Source: Edaphobacter aggregans DSM 19364 (GTDB lineage Bacteria > Acidobacteriota > Terriglobia > Terriglobales > Acidobacteriaceae). From it: a stretch of 64,000 nucleotides of DNA. The notes under the pieces were generated by a model. It was not told where the DNA came from. It was given only the letters and a program-made list of their open reading frames with translations, and made no database searches. A program made the translations under genes and the position numbers. Where the stretch lies: contig NZ_JQKI01000018.1 of NCBI RefSeq assembly GCF_000745965.1, forward strand, positions 2,345-66,344, in the 5' to 3' direction. This document shows, piece by piece, positions 29,289 to 38,875 of this stretch; within the stretch, counting starts at the first letter, position 1; every line of letters starts with the position of its first letter.

Positions 29289-30539
29289 TTATGGATTGAC
29301 GACCTGCGTTGCATGCGCGCCGTTTGCGACTGCAACAACACAGCTTGGAGTTCCGGTCGCCGGAAACGGCGTGTTCTGGACGTTCTTCAGCGTTCCGTTG
29401 TGCGGATCCAGCTGCAGGCCGGTGGTCGTGTTGTCGAGGTTGTTCGACGAGTAGAGGTAGATTCCCAGCGCCGGCTCGATCGCGAGGCACGTAGGTCCAG
29501 TTCCCACCTTGGTGGAACCCGAGCCAACCGAGCCGACCGGAGCTCCAGTCGGCTGATCGATGGCATACGCACTGACCGTGTTGTCGTTGAAGTTGGAGAC
29601 ATACAGGAACTTGCCCCGCGGATCGACCGTCACCGCAACCGGAAGCAGTCCGGTGGCGAACGGCGAGTTCTGCATGGCCTGCAGGATGCCGCCCGCAAGG
29701 ACGACGCTGGCGTAGAGCTGATTGGTCGCGCGATCCGTGACGTAGACGAAGCGCGAGGTCGGGTCTTCGGCGATCGCGCTCGGAACCGTTCCTGCTCCGT
29801 AGCCTTTTGCAACCGTCCTTCCGCTTGCATCGGTCGAGATCGTCGTGGGCCCAATCGGAGTCAGCGCTCCGGAGGTGGAGTTCTGCGAGAACGCCAGAAG
29901 CTGTCCGAACGGCGAGGCCGAGCCGACCGCAGGCTCCGCATCGATCACGTAGACGAAGTTGTTGAAGTCGCTGGCGACGACTCCCACCGGATTGTTGCCC
30001 AGAAGCAGATTCGCGGGCGTGCCCAGCGAGTTATCCGAGTTGACGGGGAAGATGTTGACTCCGCCCGGACCAGGATTCGCCGCCGAATACCCGGTCTGAT
30101 AGGTATAGGTGACGTATAGGAACTTGCCCGCCGGGTCGATGGCCGCGGCCGTCGGATGGCTTCCCGTATTGTAGGTGTTCTTCGAGGTCAGCTTTCCGTC
30201 GCTGGCAACAGCGAACACCTGCACGGTCGAGTCGCCCTGGTTGATCACATAGAGGAAGAAGCCCGCGGGAGCGGTAATGATGGCGACGGGAGTGTTGCCA
30301 GCTGCGACCGGCGATCCCGGCAAGGGGACCAGAGCGCCGGACTGATAGTCGGCAGCGTATTCGTTGATGCCACTGGACGACGTTGCATAGACGTAGGCGA
30401 CCGTGTAGTCGCGGGTGCATGCGGTGAGGCCAACCACCGCGCTCAGCAGCGCCGCCGAGGCAGACCGTGCGATCACGGAGGCCGGCGTTGCGGCCTTCCC
30501 TCTGGACATCGATCCGAAGATCTTTCCTGTCAAACTCAT
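29289..30539 (-). CDS. Beta-propeller lipoprotein, lactonase/YVTN family (paralogue 1)
   Basis: A 416-residue protein from ATG 30539 with AAGGA 7 bases upstream. It has a basic N-terminus, a hydrophobic stretch and the lipobox VVGLTAC, so it is probably lipid-anchored. The mature part is a series of blades with repeated motifs DPAGKFLYVTY, DPTSRFVYVTD, DPRGKFLYVSNFNDNTVSAY and EPALGIYLYSSN, the pattern of 6-phosphogluconolactonase-like and YVTN propellers. Soluble lactonase activity is not implied; exported members may bind ligands or cell-surface partners. It is the third in transcription order of three similar genes (28-33 kb). Confidence 0.88.
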   Translation of the reverse strand: MSLTGKIFGSMSRGKAATPASVIARSASAALLSAVVGLTACTRDYTVAYVYATSSSGINEYAADYQSGALVPLPGSPVAAGNTPVAIITAPAGFFLYVINQGDSTVQVFAVASDGKLTSKNTYNTGSHPTAAAIDPAGKFLYVTYTYQTGYSAANPGPGGVNIFPVNSDNSLGTPANLLLGNNPVGVVASDFNNFVYVIDAEPAVGSASPFGQLLAFSQNSTSGALTPIGPTTISTDASGRTVAKGYGAGTVPSAIAEDPTSRFVYVTDRATNQLYASVVLAGGILQAMQNSPFATGLLPVAVTVDPRGKFLYVSNFNDNTVSAYAIDQPTGAPVGSVGSGSTKVGTGPTCLAIEPALGIYLYSSNNLDNTTTGLQLDPHNGTLKNVQNTPFPATGTPSCVVAVANGAHATQVVNP

Positions 30540-30609
30540 CTGTTTCCTTCATCCCGGCGGTTTCGCCCGCCGTCTTCCATCAAGTCTAACGTCACACTCT
30601 GCTACCGGA

Positions 30610-31833
30610 TCAACGTCCCGGAATGGCCGGCACCGTCACCAGGCAGGAGGGTAAAAGGTTCGCCGTAAAGGGCGTGTTCTGAATCTGCCTCAGGCTTCCA
30701 TCGGACGCGCTCAACTGCGTTCCCGAGACGGAGTTGCTCAACTGGTTGGAGGCATAAAGATAGATGGCATGCGTCGGCGAGCCCGTGCTGGGAGCGCCGA
30801 TGATCGACAAGCACGTCGGGCCAGTACCGACCTGTACGCTCGTGGCAACGCTGGACGGAACCGGTGCGCCGTTGGCAGCAAAGGTGTATCCGTTGATCGA
30901 CCCCGCACTGTAGCTTGCGACGTAGAGATACTTGCCGCTCATGTCGATCGTCATGCCCGCGGGCGCGGAGTCAGTCTTCGCCGTCGCGATCAGGCTGGGT
31001 ACGCCGTCGGCGGCAATCGAGTAGCCTATGACCGCGTTCGAGGCACTGTCAGTCACGTAGAGATGGCTCGCCGCTGCATCGATGATGATTCCCGCGGCGT
31101 TCACGCCGGACTGGAATCCGGTCGAGGGCACGTTGCCCGGATTGATGGTCACGCCAGGCAGCGGAGTCAGCATGCCATTACTCGTGTTCGCCGAGAAGCC
31201 GAAGAGGTTCGCCGTGGTCGCGGAGTCCTGCGCGATGACGTAGACGAAGTGATTCTTGCTGGTGGCGGTGATCTTCACCGGATTGCGCCCCAGATTGAAC
31301 GTCGAAGGCGAGCCGAGCGAGCCGTCACTATTGATTGGGAAGATGGTCACGCCGCCGGGACCGGGATTCGCCGGAGTGTAGAGCTGCTGCAGCGAGCCGT
31401 CAGGAAGGATCGTGTTCTGGTAGGTGAAGGTGACGTAGAGGAACTTGCCCGCGGCGTCGATGGAGGCATCCGTGGCAAAGCTGCCGGTGATGTTGTAGGT
31501 CTTCTGCGGGTAGATCTTGCCGTCGGTTCCGATGAGGAAGTGAACGACGCTGGAGTCGTCGCGATGGATCACGTAGATGGAGAGGTTGTCCGGCGAGGCG
31601 ACCACGGTCACGGGATTCTTTCCGCCCGAGGGGATGGGGGAGTTGGCGAGCTGCACCAAGGAGCCCTGCTGGTAGTCAACCTTGTAGCCGTTGACGAGGC
31701 CGGCCGTAGACTGCGCCGTGGTGGCGTAGACATAGCCGACCGTGTAGTCGCGGCCGCACGCCGTCAGGCCGAGCCCCATCGCCACGGACACAATCGAGGC
31801 TATCGCTCTTTGGCCCACTGTCTTCAACGTCAT
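30610..31833 (-). CDS. Beta-propeller lipoprotein, lactonase/YVTN family (paralogue 2)
   Basis: A 407-residue protein from ATG 31833 with AAGGGA 6 bases upstream. Signal peptide and lipobox: SIVSVAMGLGLTAC, then GRDYTVGYVYATT, which matches TRDYTVAYVYATS of paralogue 1 almost word for word. Blades contain SPDNLSIYVIHRDDSSVVHF, DAAGKFLYVTFTYQN and DMSGKYLYVASYSAGSINGY. It is spaced 70 bases from paralogue 1 and 97 from paralogue 3, so a common transcript is likely. Function unknown beyond the fold. Confidence 0.88.
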   Translation of the reverse strand: MTLKTVGQRAIASIVSVAMGLGLTACGRDYTVGYVYATTAQSTAGLVNGYKVDYQQGSLVQLANSPIPSGGKNPVTVVASPDNLSIYVIHRDDSSVVHFLIGTDGKIYPQKTYNITGSFATDASIDAAGKFLYVTFTYQNTILPDGSLQQLYTPANPGPGGVTIFPINSDGSLGSPSTFNLGRNPVKITATSKNHFVYVIAQDSATTANLFGFSANTSNGMLTPLPGVTINPGNVPSTGFQSGVNAAGIIIDAAASHLYVTDSASNAVIGYSIAADGVPSLIATAKTDSAPAGMTIDMSGKYLYVASYSAGSINGYTFAANGAPVPSSVATSVQVGTGPTCLSIIGAPSTGSPTHAIYLYASNQLSNSVSGTQLSASDGSLRQIQNTPFTANLLPSCLVTVPAIPGR

Positions 31834-31930
31834 GCGATTCCCTTACTCCAATTGCCGATCATCTCCACAGACCCTGGCTGATTCCCAAGCCAAGGCTGCG
31901 GCACTGTGCTGTTCCGTTGATCTGCCCCGG

Positions 31931-33181
31931 CTAGTTGACGTTTCCGCTGAGCGTCAGGCAGGTTGGCTGCCCAACCGTCGGGAACGAAGAGCCACGCGTC
32001 AGTTCTCTCAGCTCGCCGGTGTTGGAATCGATTCGCCTACCAGTGAGCGTTCCATCAATATTGTTCGAGGTGTACACGTACTGATTAGTCGGATCCTCGA
32101 CCATGCACATCGGCCCTGCGCCGACAGCATACGGATTGCCCGCAGAGGGGCTTCCTCCGGTACCGAGCGGAAAGACCTTGCCGGTCGTCGCATCGATGGT
32201 GAAGGCCGAGATGGAGCTGGTCTTGTTCTGTGGGTCGAGCGACGACTCGTTCAGCACATAAAGCGTCTTGCCCTTGTTGTCCGCCATCGAGTAGACCGGG
32301 TTCGAGGTGAGCGGAAGGTTGTTGACAGGTCCTCCGGTCAGGGTGTTCAGCGAACATGCCGCTGATCCTGTTCCCACGGTGTAGGGCAGGATGCGGCCGC
32401 CCGGGCTATCAGACGTCGGCGCGGCATCGGTGAGATAGACGTAGTTCCCGCTGGTGCTGATCGAGGTCAGGTTGCCGGCGCCGGTCGTGATGGTCGAGTT
32501 CGCCGTTAGCGTAAGCTGCCCGTTCGAGCCTACGGCATAGGGGAAGACGGTCTGATTACCCGAGTCGACGGTAAAGACGCAGCCGCCGGAGACGCGCATC
32601 ATCAGAGGCTTGGGTCCAACCGGGAAGAAGGTCAGCTGCGTCTGGTTGCTGTCCTTGATCTGCTGATTGGGAACCAACTGCAGGCGGCCCGTATTCTGGT
32701 CGATGGCAAAAACCGTGATGTCGCCCAGTCCATTCGGATTCGGATACTCCGGCGTGTCCGGATAGAGCGTGTCGAGCACGTAGAGGAAGCCGCCGGTCGA
32801 GTCGACCGTCGCCCACACAGGAGTCGATCCGCGACTGGTGAAGGACTGCTGGAAGGTCAGAACACCGTCGCCGCCCACGCTGTAGAGCGAGATATTGCCG
32901 CCAGTCGTGGCGTCGCCCTTATTGACGATGTACACGTATCGGCCGCCTGGCTTGAGGGCGATGGAGACGGGATTGGTTCCGTTGGAGCTGAAGGGCGAGC
33001 GTACGACCTGCGTGAGGTTGCCGGTGAAGTCGTCGACTTTGAATCCGCCGATCTGGTTGTACTGCGTGCCGAGAACCCAGATGAATGCGATCGTGCCACC
33101 GCCGCACGCCGTCATGCCCAGACCCATTGCAACGGACACTACCAAGGCCATTGAAACCCGGCCAATCCTGCTCAACCTCAT
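31931..33181 (-). CDS. Beta-propeller lipoprotein, lactonase/YVTN family (paralogue 3)
   Basis: A 416-residue protein. I chose ATG 33181 (MRLSRIGRVSMALVVSVAMG) with AAGGAA 6 bases upstream; the frame extends 59 codons further but without conserved sequence. Signal peptide ends in the lipobox GMTAC. Blades: LKPGGRYVYIVNKGDATTGG, DSTGGFLYVLDTLYPD and EDPTNQYVYTSNNIDGTLTG. It is more divergent than paralogues 1 and 2, whose leader words it shares (VSVAMGLG). It is first in transcription order of the three-gene set. Confidence 0.87.
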   Translation of the reverse strand: MRLSRIGRVSMALVVSVAMGLGMTACGGGTIAFIWVLGTQYNQIGGFKVDDFTGNLTQVVRSPFSSNGTNPVSIALKPGGRYVYIVNKGDATTGGNISLYSVGGDGVLTFQQSFTSRGSTPVWATVDSTGGFLYVLDTLYPDTPEYPNPNGLGDITVFAIDQNTGRLQLVPNQQIKDSNQTQLTFFPVGPKPLMMRVSGGCVFTVDSGNQTVFPYAVGSNGQLTLTANSTITTGAGNLTSISTSGNYVYLTDAAPTSDSPGGRILPYTVGTGSAACSLNTLTGGPVNNLPLTSNPVYSMADNKGKTLYVLNESSLDPQNKTSSISAFTIDATTGKVFPLGTGGSPSAGNPYAVGAGPMCMVEDPTNQYVYTSNNIDGTLTGRRIDSNTGELRELTRGSSFPTVGQPTCLTLSGNVN

Positions 33182-33369
33182 GCGCTTCCTTAATCCTCGC
33201 CGGCGCCGGCTTCCTGCGCCGCCTGTTGCGAGCAAACTCTTTAGGGATAAATTCCTCTGCCAATTGTAGAAGGAGAGAGGAGTTTGTGCCACCTTCGGGT
33301 CATGGAATCCTCCATTCCACCATGCTCTTCGGCGCCGAGAGTCTGTCTTCGAGGGCAAGTTTCCGACGG

Positions 33370-33395
33370 AAAGCCCGGACCGAAGCCCGGGCTTT
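33370..33395 (-). terminator. Terminator of the M13 peptidase gene
   Basis: AAAGCCCGG (33370-33378) and CCGGGCTTT (33387-33395) form a perfect 9-bp stem, with TTTCC following on the minus strand. It lies 27 bases after the M13 peptidase stop codon. Confidence 0.65.
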
Positions 33396-33421
33396 GTATC
33401 GGAGATGGAGCGGTTCCTCTG

Positions 33422-35488
33422 TTACCAGACGCGGCAAGCGTTTGCCGGCATCATCGGCTGACCCACCTTGCACCCAAAGGCCTTGCCGAACTCATCGAAG
33501 TTCTGCACCGAGCCGTTGGCACGCCATTCGCCGGAGGAGTGCGGATCGGTCTTCGCCCGCAGCCGCGCCGACTGTTCGGTCTGGTTCTGGCACCACACCT
33601 GTCCGAAGCTGAGAAAGAACCGCTGCGCCGGAGTGTAGCCGTCGATCTTCTCGGTGGTCGACGCGTTCTGCTCGGCGAGTGAATCCATCAACGCCTTGTA
33701 CGCGATGCGCAGGCCGCCGTTGTCGGCGGTGTTCTCGCCGAGCGTCAGCTTGCCGTTGAGGTTCTGCCCGGGAGCGACCTCGAAACCCGAATACTCCTTC
33801 ACCTCGCAGTCGGTGCGCTCCTCGAACTTCTTGCGATCGTCGGCGGTCCACCACATCCTGACGTTGCCCTGCGGATCGAACTGGCTGCCCTGGTCGTCGA
33901 AGCCGTGCGTCATCTCGTGACCGATGACGACGCCGATGCCACCGAAGTTCACCGCCGGATCGATCTTGAAGTCGTAGAACGGCGGCTGCAGAATTCCCGC
34001 CGGGAAGTTGATGTCGTTCATCGACGGCCGATAGTAGGCGTTAACCGTTGGAGGCGTCATGCCCCATTCCTTCTCGTCCACGGGCTTGCCGATCTTGGCA
34101 AGATCGCGGCGATCGTTGAAGGCGGCGACCTGCTGCACGTTGCCGATGGGGTCTTCGCGCTTGATCGTCACCGACGAGTAGTCACGCCACTTCTCCGGAT
34201 AGCCGATGTTGCGCCGGAAGGCGTCGAGCTTCTTCTGTGCCTCGACCTTCGTCTCTTCGCTCATCCAATCGAGCTGCCTGATGTCCTCGGCAAGCGCCTT
34301 CTCGAGCGCCGTCACGAGCTTCTCCATGTTGTCTTTGGCGGCGGGTGGAAAGTTCTTGGCTACCCAGTCCTGCCCGACTGCCTCGCCCAGCGCGCGATCG
34401 GTTGCAGCGGTGCAACGCTTCCATCGCGGAGTCTGCTCCTTCTGCCCGGCCAGCGTCGCCGCGTAGAAGTTGAAGTTCTCCTCGACATAGGGATCGCTCA
34501 GATTGGGGGCGAAGCGATGGACTGTGTGCCAGCGAAGATAACTCTTCAACGCATTCACGTCCGCTGTATCGATCTGGTGATTCAGCGCCTTGAAGAACTC
34601 GGGCGCGATCACATTGACCGTCGTGAGACTGCCCTGCTTCTTGGCAGCGAGATACACCTTCCAGTCGAAGTCCGGCGTCAGCGCCTGCGCCTCGGCGATG
34701 GTCTTGATGTGGTAAACATTGGCGGGCGTGCGACGATCGACGCGCGACATCGACGCCTCGGCCAGTGCCGTCTCGATCGCAAGAACGCTCTGCGCTTCCT
34801 TTGCGGCCTGCTCGGGAGTGTCGCCCAACAACACGAACATCTTCGTCACATGAGCGACATACTGTTCGCGAAGCTTCCTGGAGCGCTCGTCCGAGTTGAG
34901 ATAGTAGTCCCTGTCGGGCAGTCCAAGGCCTGCCTGATCCAGCTCACCGATCTGCTTGGTGGAGTCCTTCTGATCCTGGCCTGACCCGAAGCCGAAGAAG
35001 TAGTCCACACCATATTTATCCTCCGTCGTGCCCAGCAGCGTAGCCAGCTTCTTCCGATCGTTCCACTCGGCGATCGTCTTCAGCACGGGCTCGATCGGCT
35101 TCGCCCCCAGCTTGTTCGCCAGGTCGGCATTCATGCAGGCGGCGAAGTAGTCGCCGTACTTCTTCTGCAACGTTGTCTTGGGCGCGTCAGCCGCGGCCTT
35201 CAGCTCCGAGTAGAGCAGATAGTTGTTGTACTCCGACAGCTCGTTGAAGCGGCCCCAGCGGACCTGGTCGGACGGAATTGGATTGTTTTTTAACCAGTTC
35301 CCGCAGGCGTACTTATAGAAGTCGGTGCACGGATCGGCGGTGGTATCGATCGCAGAGAGATCCATGATGATGGGCTTCTTCGGCGCGGACTTCGGACCCG
35401 AAACATCTTCTGCTGGCGAAACGGCAGACAACAGGCCAGCGGCCAGCATCAAGGCAGGGACAACGGACTTCAACGAATTGACGTTCAT
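33422..35488 (-). CDS. M13 family zinc metallopeptidase (neprilysin/PepO-like)
   Basis: A 688-residue exported peptidase. ATG 35488 has GAGGAG 4 bases upstream; signal peptide SLKSVVPALMLAAGLLSAVS. The zinc site is intact: VIGHEMTHGFDDQGSQFD (HExxH), the third ligand in GENTADNGG, and the substrate-binding NAYYRPSMNDINFPAGILQP. The C-terminus CRVW is the family-typical CxxW. M13 enzymes cleave small peptides in the periplasm or at the surface. A single gene with its own terminator; no operon partner. Confidence 0.95.
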   Translation of the reverse strand: MNVNSLKSVVPALMLAAGLLSAVSPAEDVSGPKSAPKKPIIMDLSAIDTTADPCTDFYKYACGNWLKNNPIPSDQVRWGRFNELSEYNNYLLYSELKAAADAPKTTLQKKYGDYFAACMNADLANKLGAKPIEPVLKTIAEWNDRKKLATLLGTTEDKYGVDYFFGFGSGQDQKDSTKQIGELDQAGLGLPDRDYYLNSDERSRKLREQYVAHVTKMFVLLGDTPEQAAKEAQSVLAIETALAEASMSRVDRRTPANVYHIKTIAEAQALTPDFDWKVYLAAKKQGSLTTVNVIAPEFFKALNHQIDTADVNALKSYLRWHTVHRFAPNLSDPYVEENFNFYAATLAGQKEQTPRWKRCTAATDRALGEAVGQDWVAKNFPPAAKDNMEKLVTALEKALAEDIRQLDWMSEETKVEAQKKLDAFRRNIGYPEKWRDYSSVTIKREDPIGNVQQVAAFNDRRDLAKIGKPVDEKEWGMTPPTVNAYYRPSMNDINFPAGILQPPFYDFKIDPAVNFGGIGVVIGHEMTHGFDDQGSQFDPQGNVRMWWTADDRKKFEERTDCEVKEYSGFEVAPGQNLNGKLTLGENTADNGGLRIAYKALMDSLAEQNASTTEKIDGYTPAQRFFLSFGQVWCQNQTEQSARLRAKTDPHSSGEWRANGSVQNFDEFGKAFGCKVGQPMMPANACRVW

Positions 35489-35674
35489 GACGCTCCTCAA
35501 ATGAAACGATTCAACTCTGTTACAGAAAGTTAAACCCTGCTGTAAGGGTAAAAGAAAAGACGTCTTCTACAGAGAGAGGATGAGGCTCTCCAGTGCTGCA
35601 TGGTTAGCGGCTCGTCACAAAAAAAGACAAAAGCTGGAAGATTGGAGCGATTGTGACGCATCCAGGCGCCTTAC

Positions 35675-36760
35675 CTAAAAGATCTTCATATGGATCGTCA
35701 GATATTTCTTTGGATCCTTGCGAATGGCCGTTACCAGGTCCGAGCTGTTGATCATAAGATTGTTCATGTTCGTGTGCAGGGAGTCCTCAGTGGCCAGCTT
35801 GCCCAGCGTGCCCTTGCCCTGATTGATGCCCGTAACCAGCTGGTCGACCTGCGTGACGGTGTTCTGCAACTGCTGGCGGAACTGGGGATCCTTGGCGATG
35901 TAACCAAGCCCTCCCTTACCCGCATCCGCATCGGCCATCAGAGAGTTGGCGTGCTTCAGCGTCGAGTTCAGGTTGTCGAACAGCGAGGGATCCTTGAGCA
36001 GCTTGCCCGCCGTTCCTTTCCCGCTGTCGAGCTCGTTGGCGATGTTGTCAAGCCTCGCCGCCGTGTCGTTCAAACGGTTGTACAGCGCATCGTCGCTCAC
36101 CAGCTTGCCGATGGTTCCCCTGCCGTTGTTCACGTTGACCGTCAGCTTGTGCAGTTCGTCGACGGTGCCGTTGACTTTGTTGTAGAAGTCGGGACTGTTG
36201 ATCAGCTGGCCGATCGACCCCTTGCCGGATTGAAGGTTGTCGACGATCGTGTTCATCTTGGCCAGAATCACATTAAGGCTCTCGATGGTTCCCTGGCTCG
36301 CCTTGACGACATCGGTCAGGCTCGGGGTCTCGAGCGTCCTCAACTCATCGCCGTCGCGCAGAGGCGGACCGACGGCGAACTGACTGTTGATGTCGACCAC
36401 CGTATCTCCGAGGACACCGACCGTTGTCAGCGATGCCTTCGAATCCTTCCTAAGTTCCTCTGCGTACTTCTCATTCAGCTTCATGACGACACGCACGGGC
36501 GTCAGCTTACGCTCCGGCGTCGAGACGACGGTGACGGTCTTTACGGTGCCGATCGTTACGCCCTGCAGATTGACCGCCGCGCCCGGCTTCAGACCGGCGG
36601 AGTTCTCAAAGTAGGTCACAATGGTCAGCTTACGCGAGAAGATTCCAAGGCCGGCCGAGCTTGTCATCAGGAACAGCAGTGCGACCAGGATGATCGAAGC
36701 CACCAGGACAATGACGCCTATCTTCAACTGCGACCATCGGACCTCCTGCTGGCTCGGCAT
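35675..36760 (-). CDS. MCE/MlaD-domain lipid transport protein
   Basis: A 361-residue protein: a single N-terminal membrane anchor (LKIGVIVLVASIILVALLFL) followed by an MCE domain (TYFENSAGLKPGAAVNLQGV-TIGTVKTV) and then a long helical region with heptad-like repeats (GKGSIGQLINSPDFYNKVNG, GRGTIGKLVSDDALYNRLND, GKGTAGKLLKDPSLFDNLNS). These repeated 'G-G-G-L-D-N' units probably form the helical barrel of the hexameric lipid tunnel. Usually such a gene is beside mlaE (permease) and mlaF (ATPase); here neither is adjacent, so the complex must be completed from elsewhere. Confidence 0.92.
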   Translation of the reverse strand: MPSQQEVRWSQLKIGVIVLVASIILVALLFLMTSSAGLGIFSRKLTIVTYFENSAGLKPGAAVNLQGVTIGTVKTVTVVSTPERKLTPVRVVMKLNEKYAEELRKDSKASLTTVGVLGDTVVDINSQFAVGPPLRDGDELRTLETPSLTDVVKASQGTIESLNVILAKMNTIVDNLQSGKGSIGQLINSPDFYNKVNGTVDELHKLTVNVNNGRGTIGKLVSDDALYNRLNDTAARLDNIANELDSGKGTAGKLLKDPSLFDNLNSTLKHANSLMADADAGKGGLGYIAKDPQFRQQLQNTVTQVDQLVTGINQGKGTLGKLATEDSLHTNMNNLMINSSDLVTAIRKDPKKYLTIHMKIF

Positions 36761-36927
36761 AGCACTCCTTGAGAATCAGTGTGCCGGGATTCACTCCATC
36801 GGAGCAACACCCCGGGGTCATCGTCTGCGCATCATGCAGGTGGCTGACAATTCAGAGGATACATTAGTCCCCCTTCGACACGTCGCGATGGCGCGATCAC
36901 GTACGAAATGAGTCATGGAACGCTGCA

Positions 36928-38619
36928 TCAGTGTTCGAGTTGGACGGGGCTTGGCTGCTGACCGAAGCTGGTCTGCAGCAGTTTTGGAATCGGCTTGGGG
37001 CGACGTCGGCGCGGCGCGGGGGAGGTCGCCGGATCGAGCCGGTAAAGAATGAGCAGATTGCGCTCCGGGTCATCCATTGCGGGGAAGGAGGCGACCCGCT
37101 GCAGGCGGTAGAGGGGCGTGAGCGCATCCATCTTGTCGTCGTCGACCTGGTTCCAGGCGACGTACCAGCCGGGCTGGTACTGGCGCACGCGGTCGGACAA
37201 CTCCAGCGTTCCGAAGTCGTCACAGATCGACGGCAACCCCGTCATCAGCGAGAGGTCGGAGCCGCTGATCGAGAGCACCAGAGAACTATGCGTGTGGTCC
37301 GTGGAGACGATCTCGCGAATACGATCGGCGGCATCGGCGAAGGTGTACTCCGGATGGACGGCGTAGTGAATGGTCTGGCGCGCGTCGGCAATCGCGACCA
37401 CTGCCACGGCGACCACCGCTATGCAAGCGGCCAGATGGTGCAGTGGTGCGATCAGATCGCGACGGTTCCAGATGCTCTCGAAGACGATCGCAGCCAGCAA
37501 TGTCAGAGGGACTGCGACGACGAGGTAGTACCGCGGCTGCAGATTGTTGTGATAAGCGAGAAACGCGGCATAGCCAGCCGCCCAGAGCAGGAGCGCGGGA
37601 ACCAAAGGGTTCCGAAGCAAACGCGGCTTGAAGAATAACGCCATGACGACTGCCAGAAGCGAGAGCGGATAGAGAAGGCGCCCAATCCATATGCCATCGA
37701 CGAAGGTGTCCCGCAGCACCTCGAAGGCGTTTTCGCCGGTAATTCCGGTGTAGGCGTTCGCGCTGAACAGATACTTGTAGTCGCTGAGAAAATGTGGCCG
37801 GACGATGAGGCCATAGTAGGCGGCCCACGCCACGGCAGCCAGCCCGAGAGCCGGAACTCCGATCCTCAGGAAGGGCCGTAGTCGATATCCGGCGCGCGCA
37901 AACAATATCCACGCGACAGACGGAAACAGAAAGACGGCTGTGGTCTTGGTGAGGACCATCAGGGGCAGCAGAAGCCCGAGGGCCACGATGGGCGCGATGC
38001 GTCGCAGGCGAGGCGGCCATGAGATCGGCCTTCCTTCGTCTGCTACGACATAAGACGAAGCCAGCAGCGCCAGCAGCGTAAGCAGAATCAGCATCGGCTC
38101 CAGGATGGCGAGCCTGCTGAAGGCGTAGCAGAAGGGACTGACCGCGAGCAGAAGCACGGCGATGGCGGCAGCAAGCGAAGGGCTGCGCCGACGCTCTCGA
38201 TCGAACGCAAGGGCCTGCCAGCGGCGGACAAGAAGGTAGACGCTGACCAGGATCAGGGCGAAGATGCCGACCGCGAGAGCACGCGCGGCGACGACGTTGA
38301 CCCCGGTGAAACCGAAGACGACGGATTCGACCAGCGGCCAGACCGGAAGAGCGGCAGCGGGATTGAAGTCGCCGGGAACGTACCAGTGCCCGCGCTGGAA
38401 GTGGCGAATCGCGGCGTCGCCGTACCAGCCCTCATCCGTGTATTTAGACCAGTCCATCCAGGGGGAGTGATTCGGGAAGTCCGCACGGAGATGGACAGCA
38501 TGCAGAACGAAGAAACAGGCTGCCGCAACAAGTAGAAGGAACTCCACGAGCTTACTTGCGCTGGAGAATTCGGTCGCTCGCTGGGCCGGGATGGAAGGAG
38601 CCGATGTGGGCCGTGTCAT
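36928..38619 (-). CDS. GT39/ArnT-type membrane glycosyltransferase
   Basis: About 563 residues from ATG 38619; upstream in-frame ATGs exist and no start has a good ribosome site. The first periplasmic loop carries the Asp-Glu motif of the PMT/ArnT clan (DWSKYTDEGWYGDAAIRHF), followed by roughly ten to eleven membrane helices and a C-terminal soluble domain (EYTFADAADRIREIVSTD). The family transfers a sugar from polyprenyl phosphate to lipid or protein at the periplasmic face. The Pro/Arg/Lys-rich C-terminal tail (PRRRRPKPIPK) is unusual. It could take part in envelope glycan assembly with the polymerase-like gene at 39997-41511. Confidence 0.85.
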   Translation of the reverse strand: MTRPTSAPSIPAQRATEFSSASKLVEFLLLVAAACFFVLHAVHLRADFPNHSPWMDWSKYTDEGWYGDAAIRHFQRGHWYVPGDFNPAAALPVWPLVESVVFGFTGVNVVAARALAVGIFALILVSVYLLVRRWQALAFDRERRRSPSLAAAIAVLLLAVSPFCYAFSRLAILEPMLILLTLLALLASSYVVADEGRPISWPPRLRRIAPIVALGLLLPLMVLTKTTAVFLFPSVAWILFARAGYRLRPFLRIGVPALGLAAVAWAAYYGLIVRPHFLSDYKYLFSANAYTGITGENAFEVLRDTFVDGIWIGRLLYPLSLLAVVMALFFKPRLLRNPLVPALLLWAAGYAAFLAYHNNLQPRYYLVVAVPLTLLAAIVFESIWNRRDLIAPLHHLAACIAVVAVAVVAIADARQTIHYAVHPEYTFADAADRIREIVSTDHTHSSLVLSISGSDLSLMTGLPSICDDFGTLELSDRVRQYQPGWYVAWNQVDDDKMDALTPLYRLQRVASFPAMDDPERNLLILYRLDPATSPAPRRRRPKPIPKLLQTSFGQQPSPVQLEH

Positions 38620-38875
38620 GGACAATGCAAACCTGAAACAGTTCAGACATGATGCAGAAAAAGTACTGCACTGCCACAGGTGAATCAGCGACATGCAGTT
38701 CAGAACTCGGAGCACGAAAATTGGGGCAGATCAAGGCTTCATGGCCTGCTTCCCTGCCGATCCATACGCGTACCGGGTGACGCGTGCGGGGCCCGCAGGT
38801 GACTGCCCGTAACAAGGGTAAGTCGAAAGCATCGAGGGTGCAAGACTAACTTATGAAGCGGCTTACCCCGGCGGT

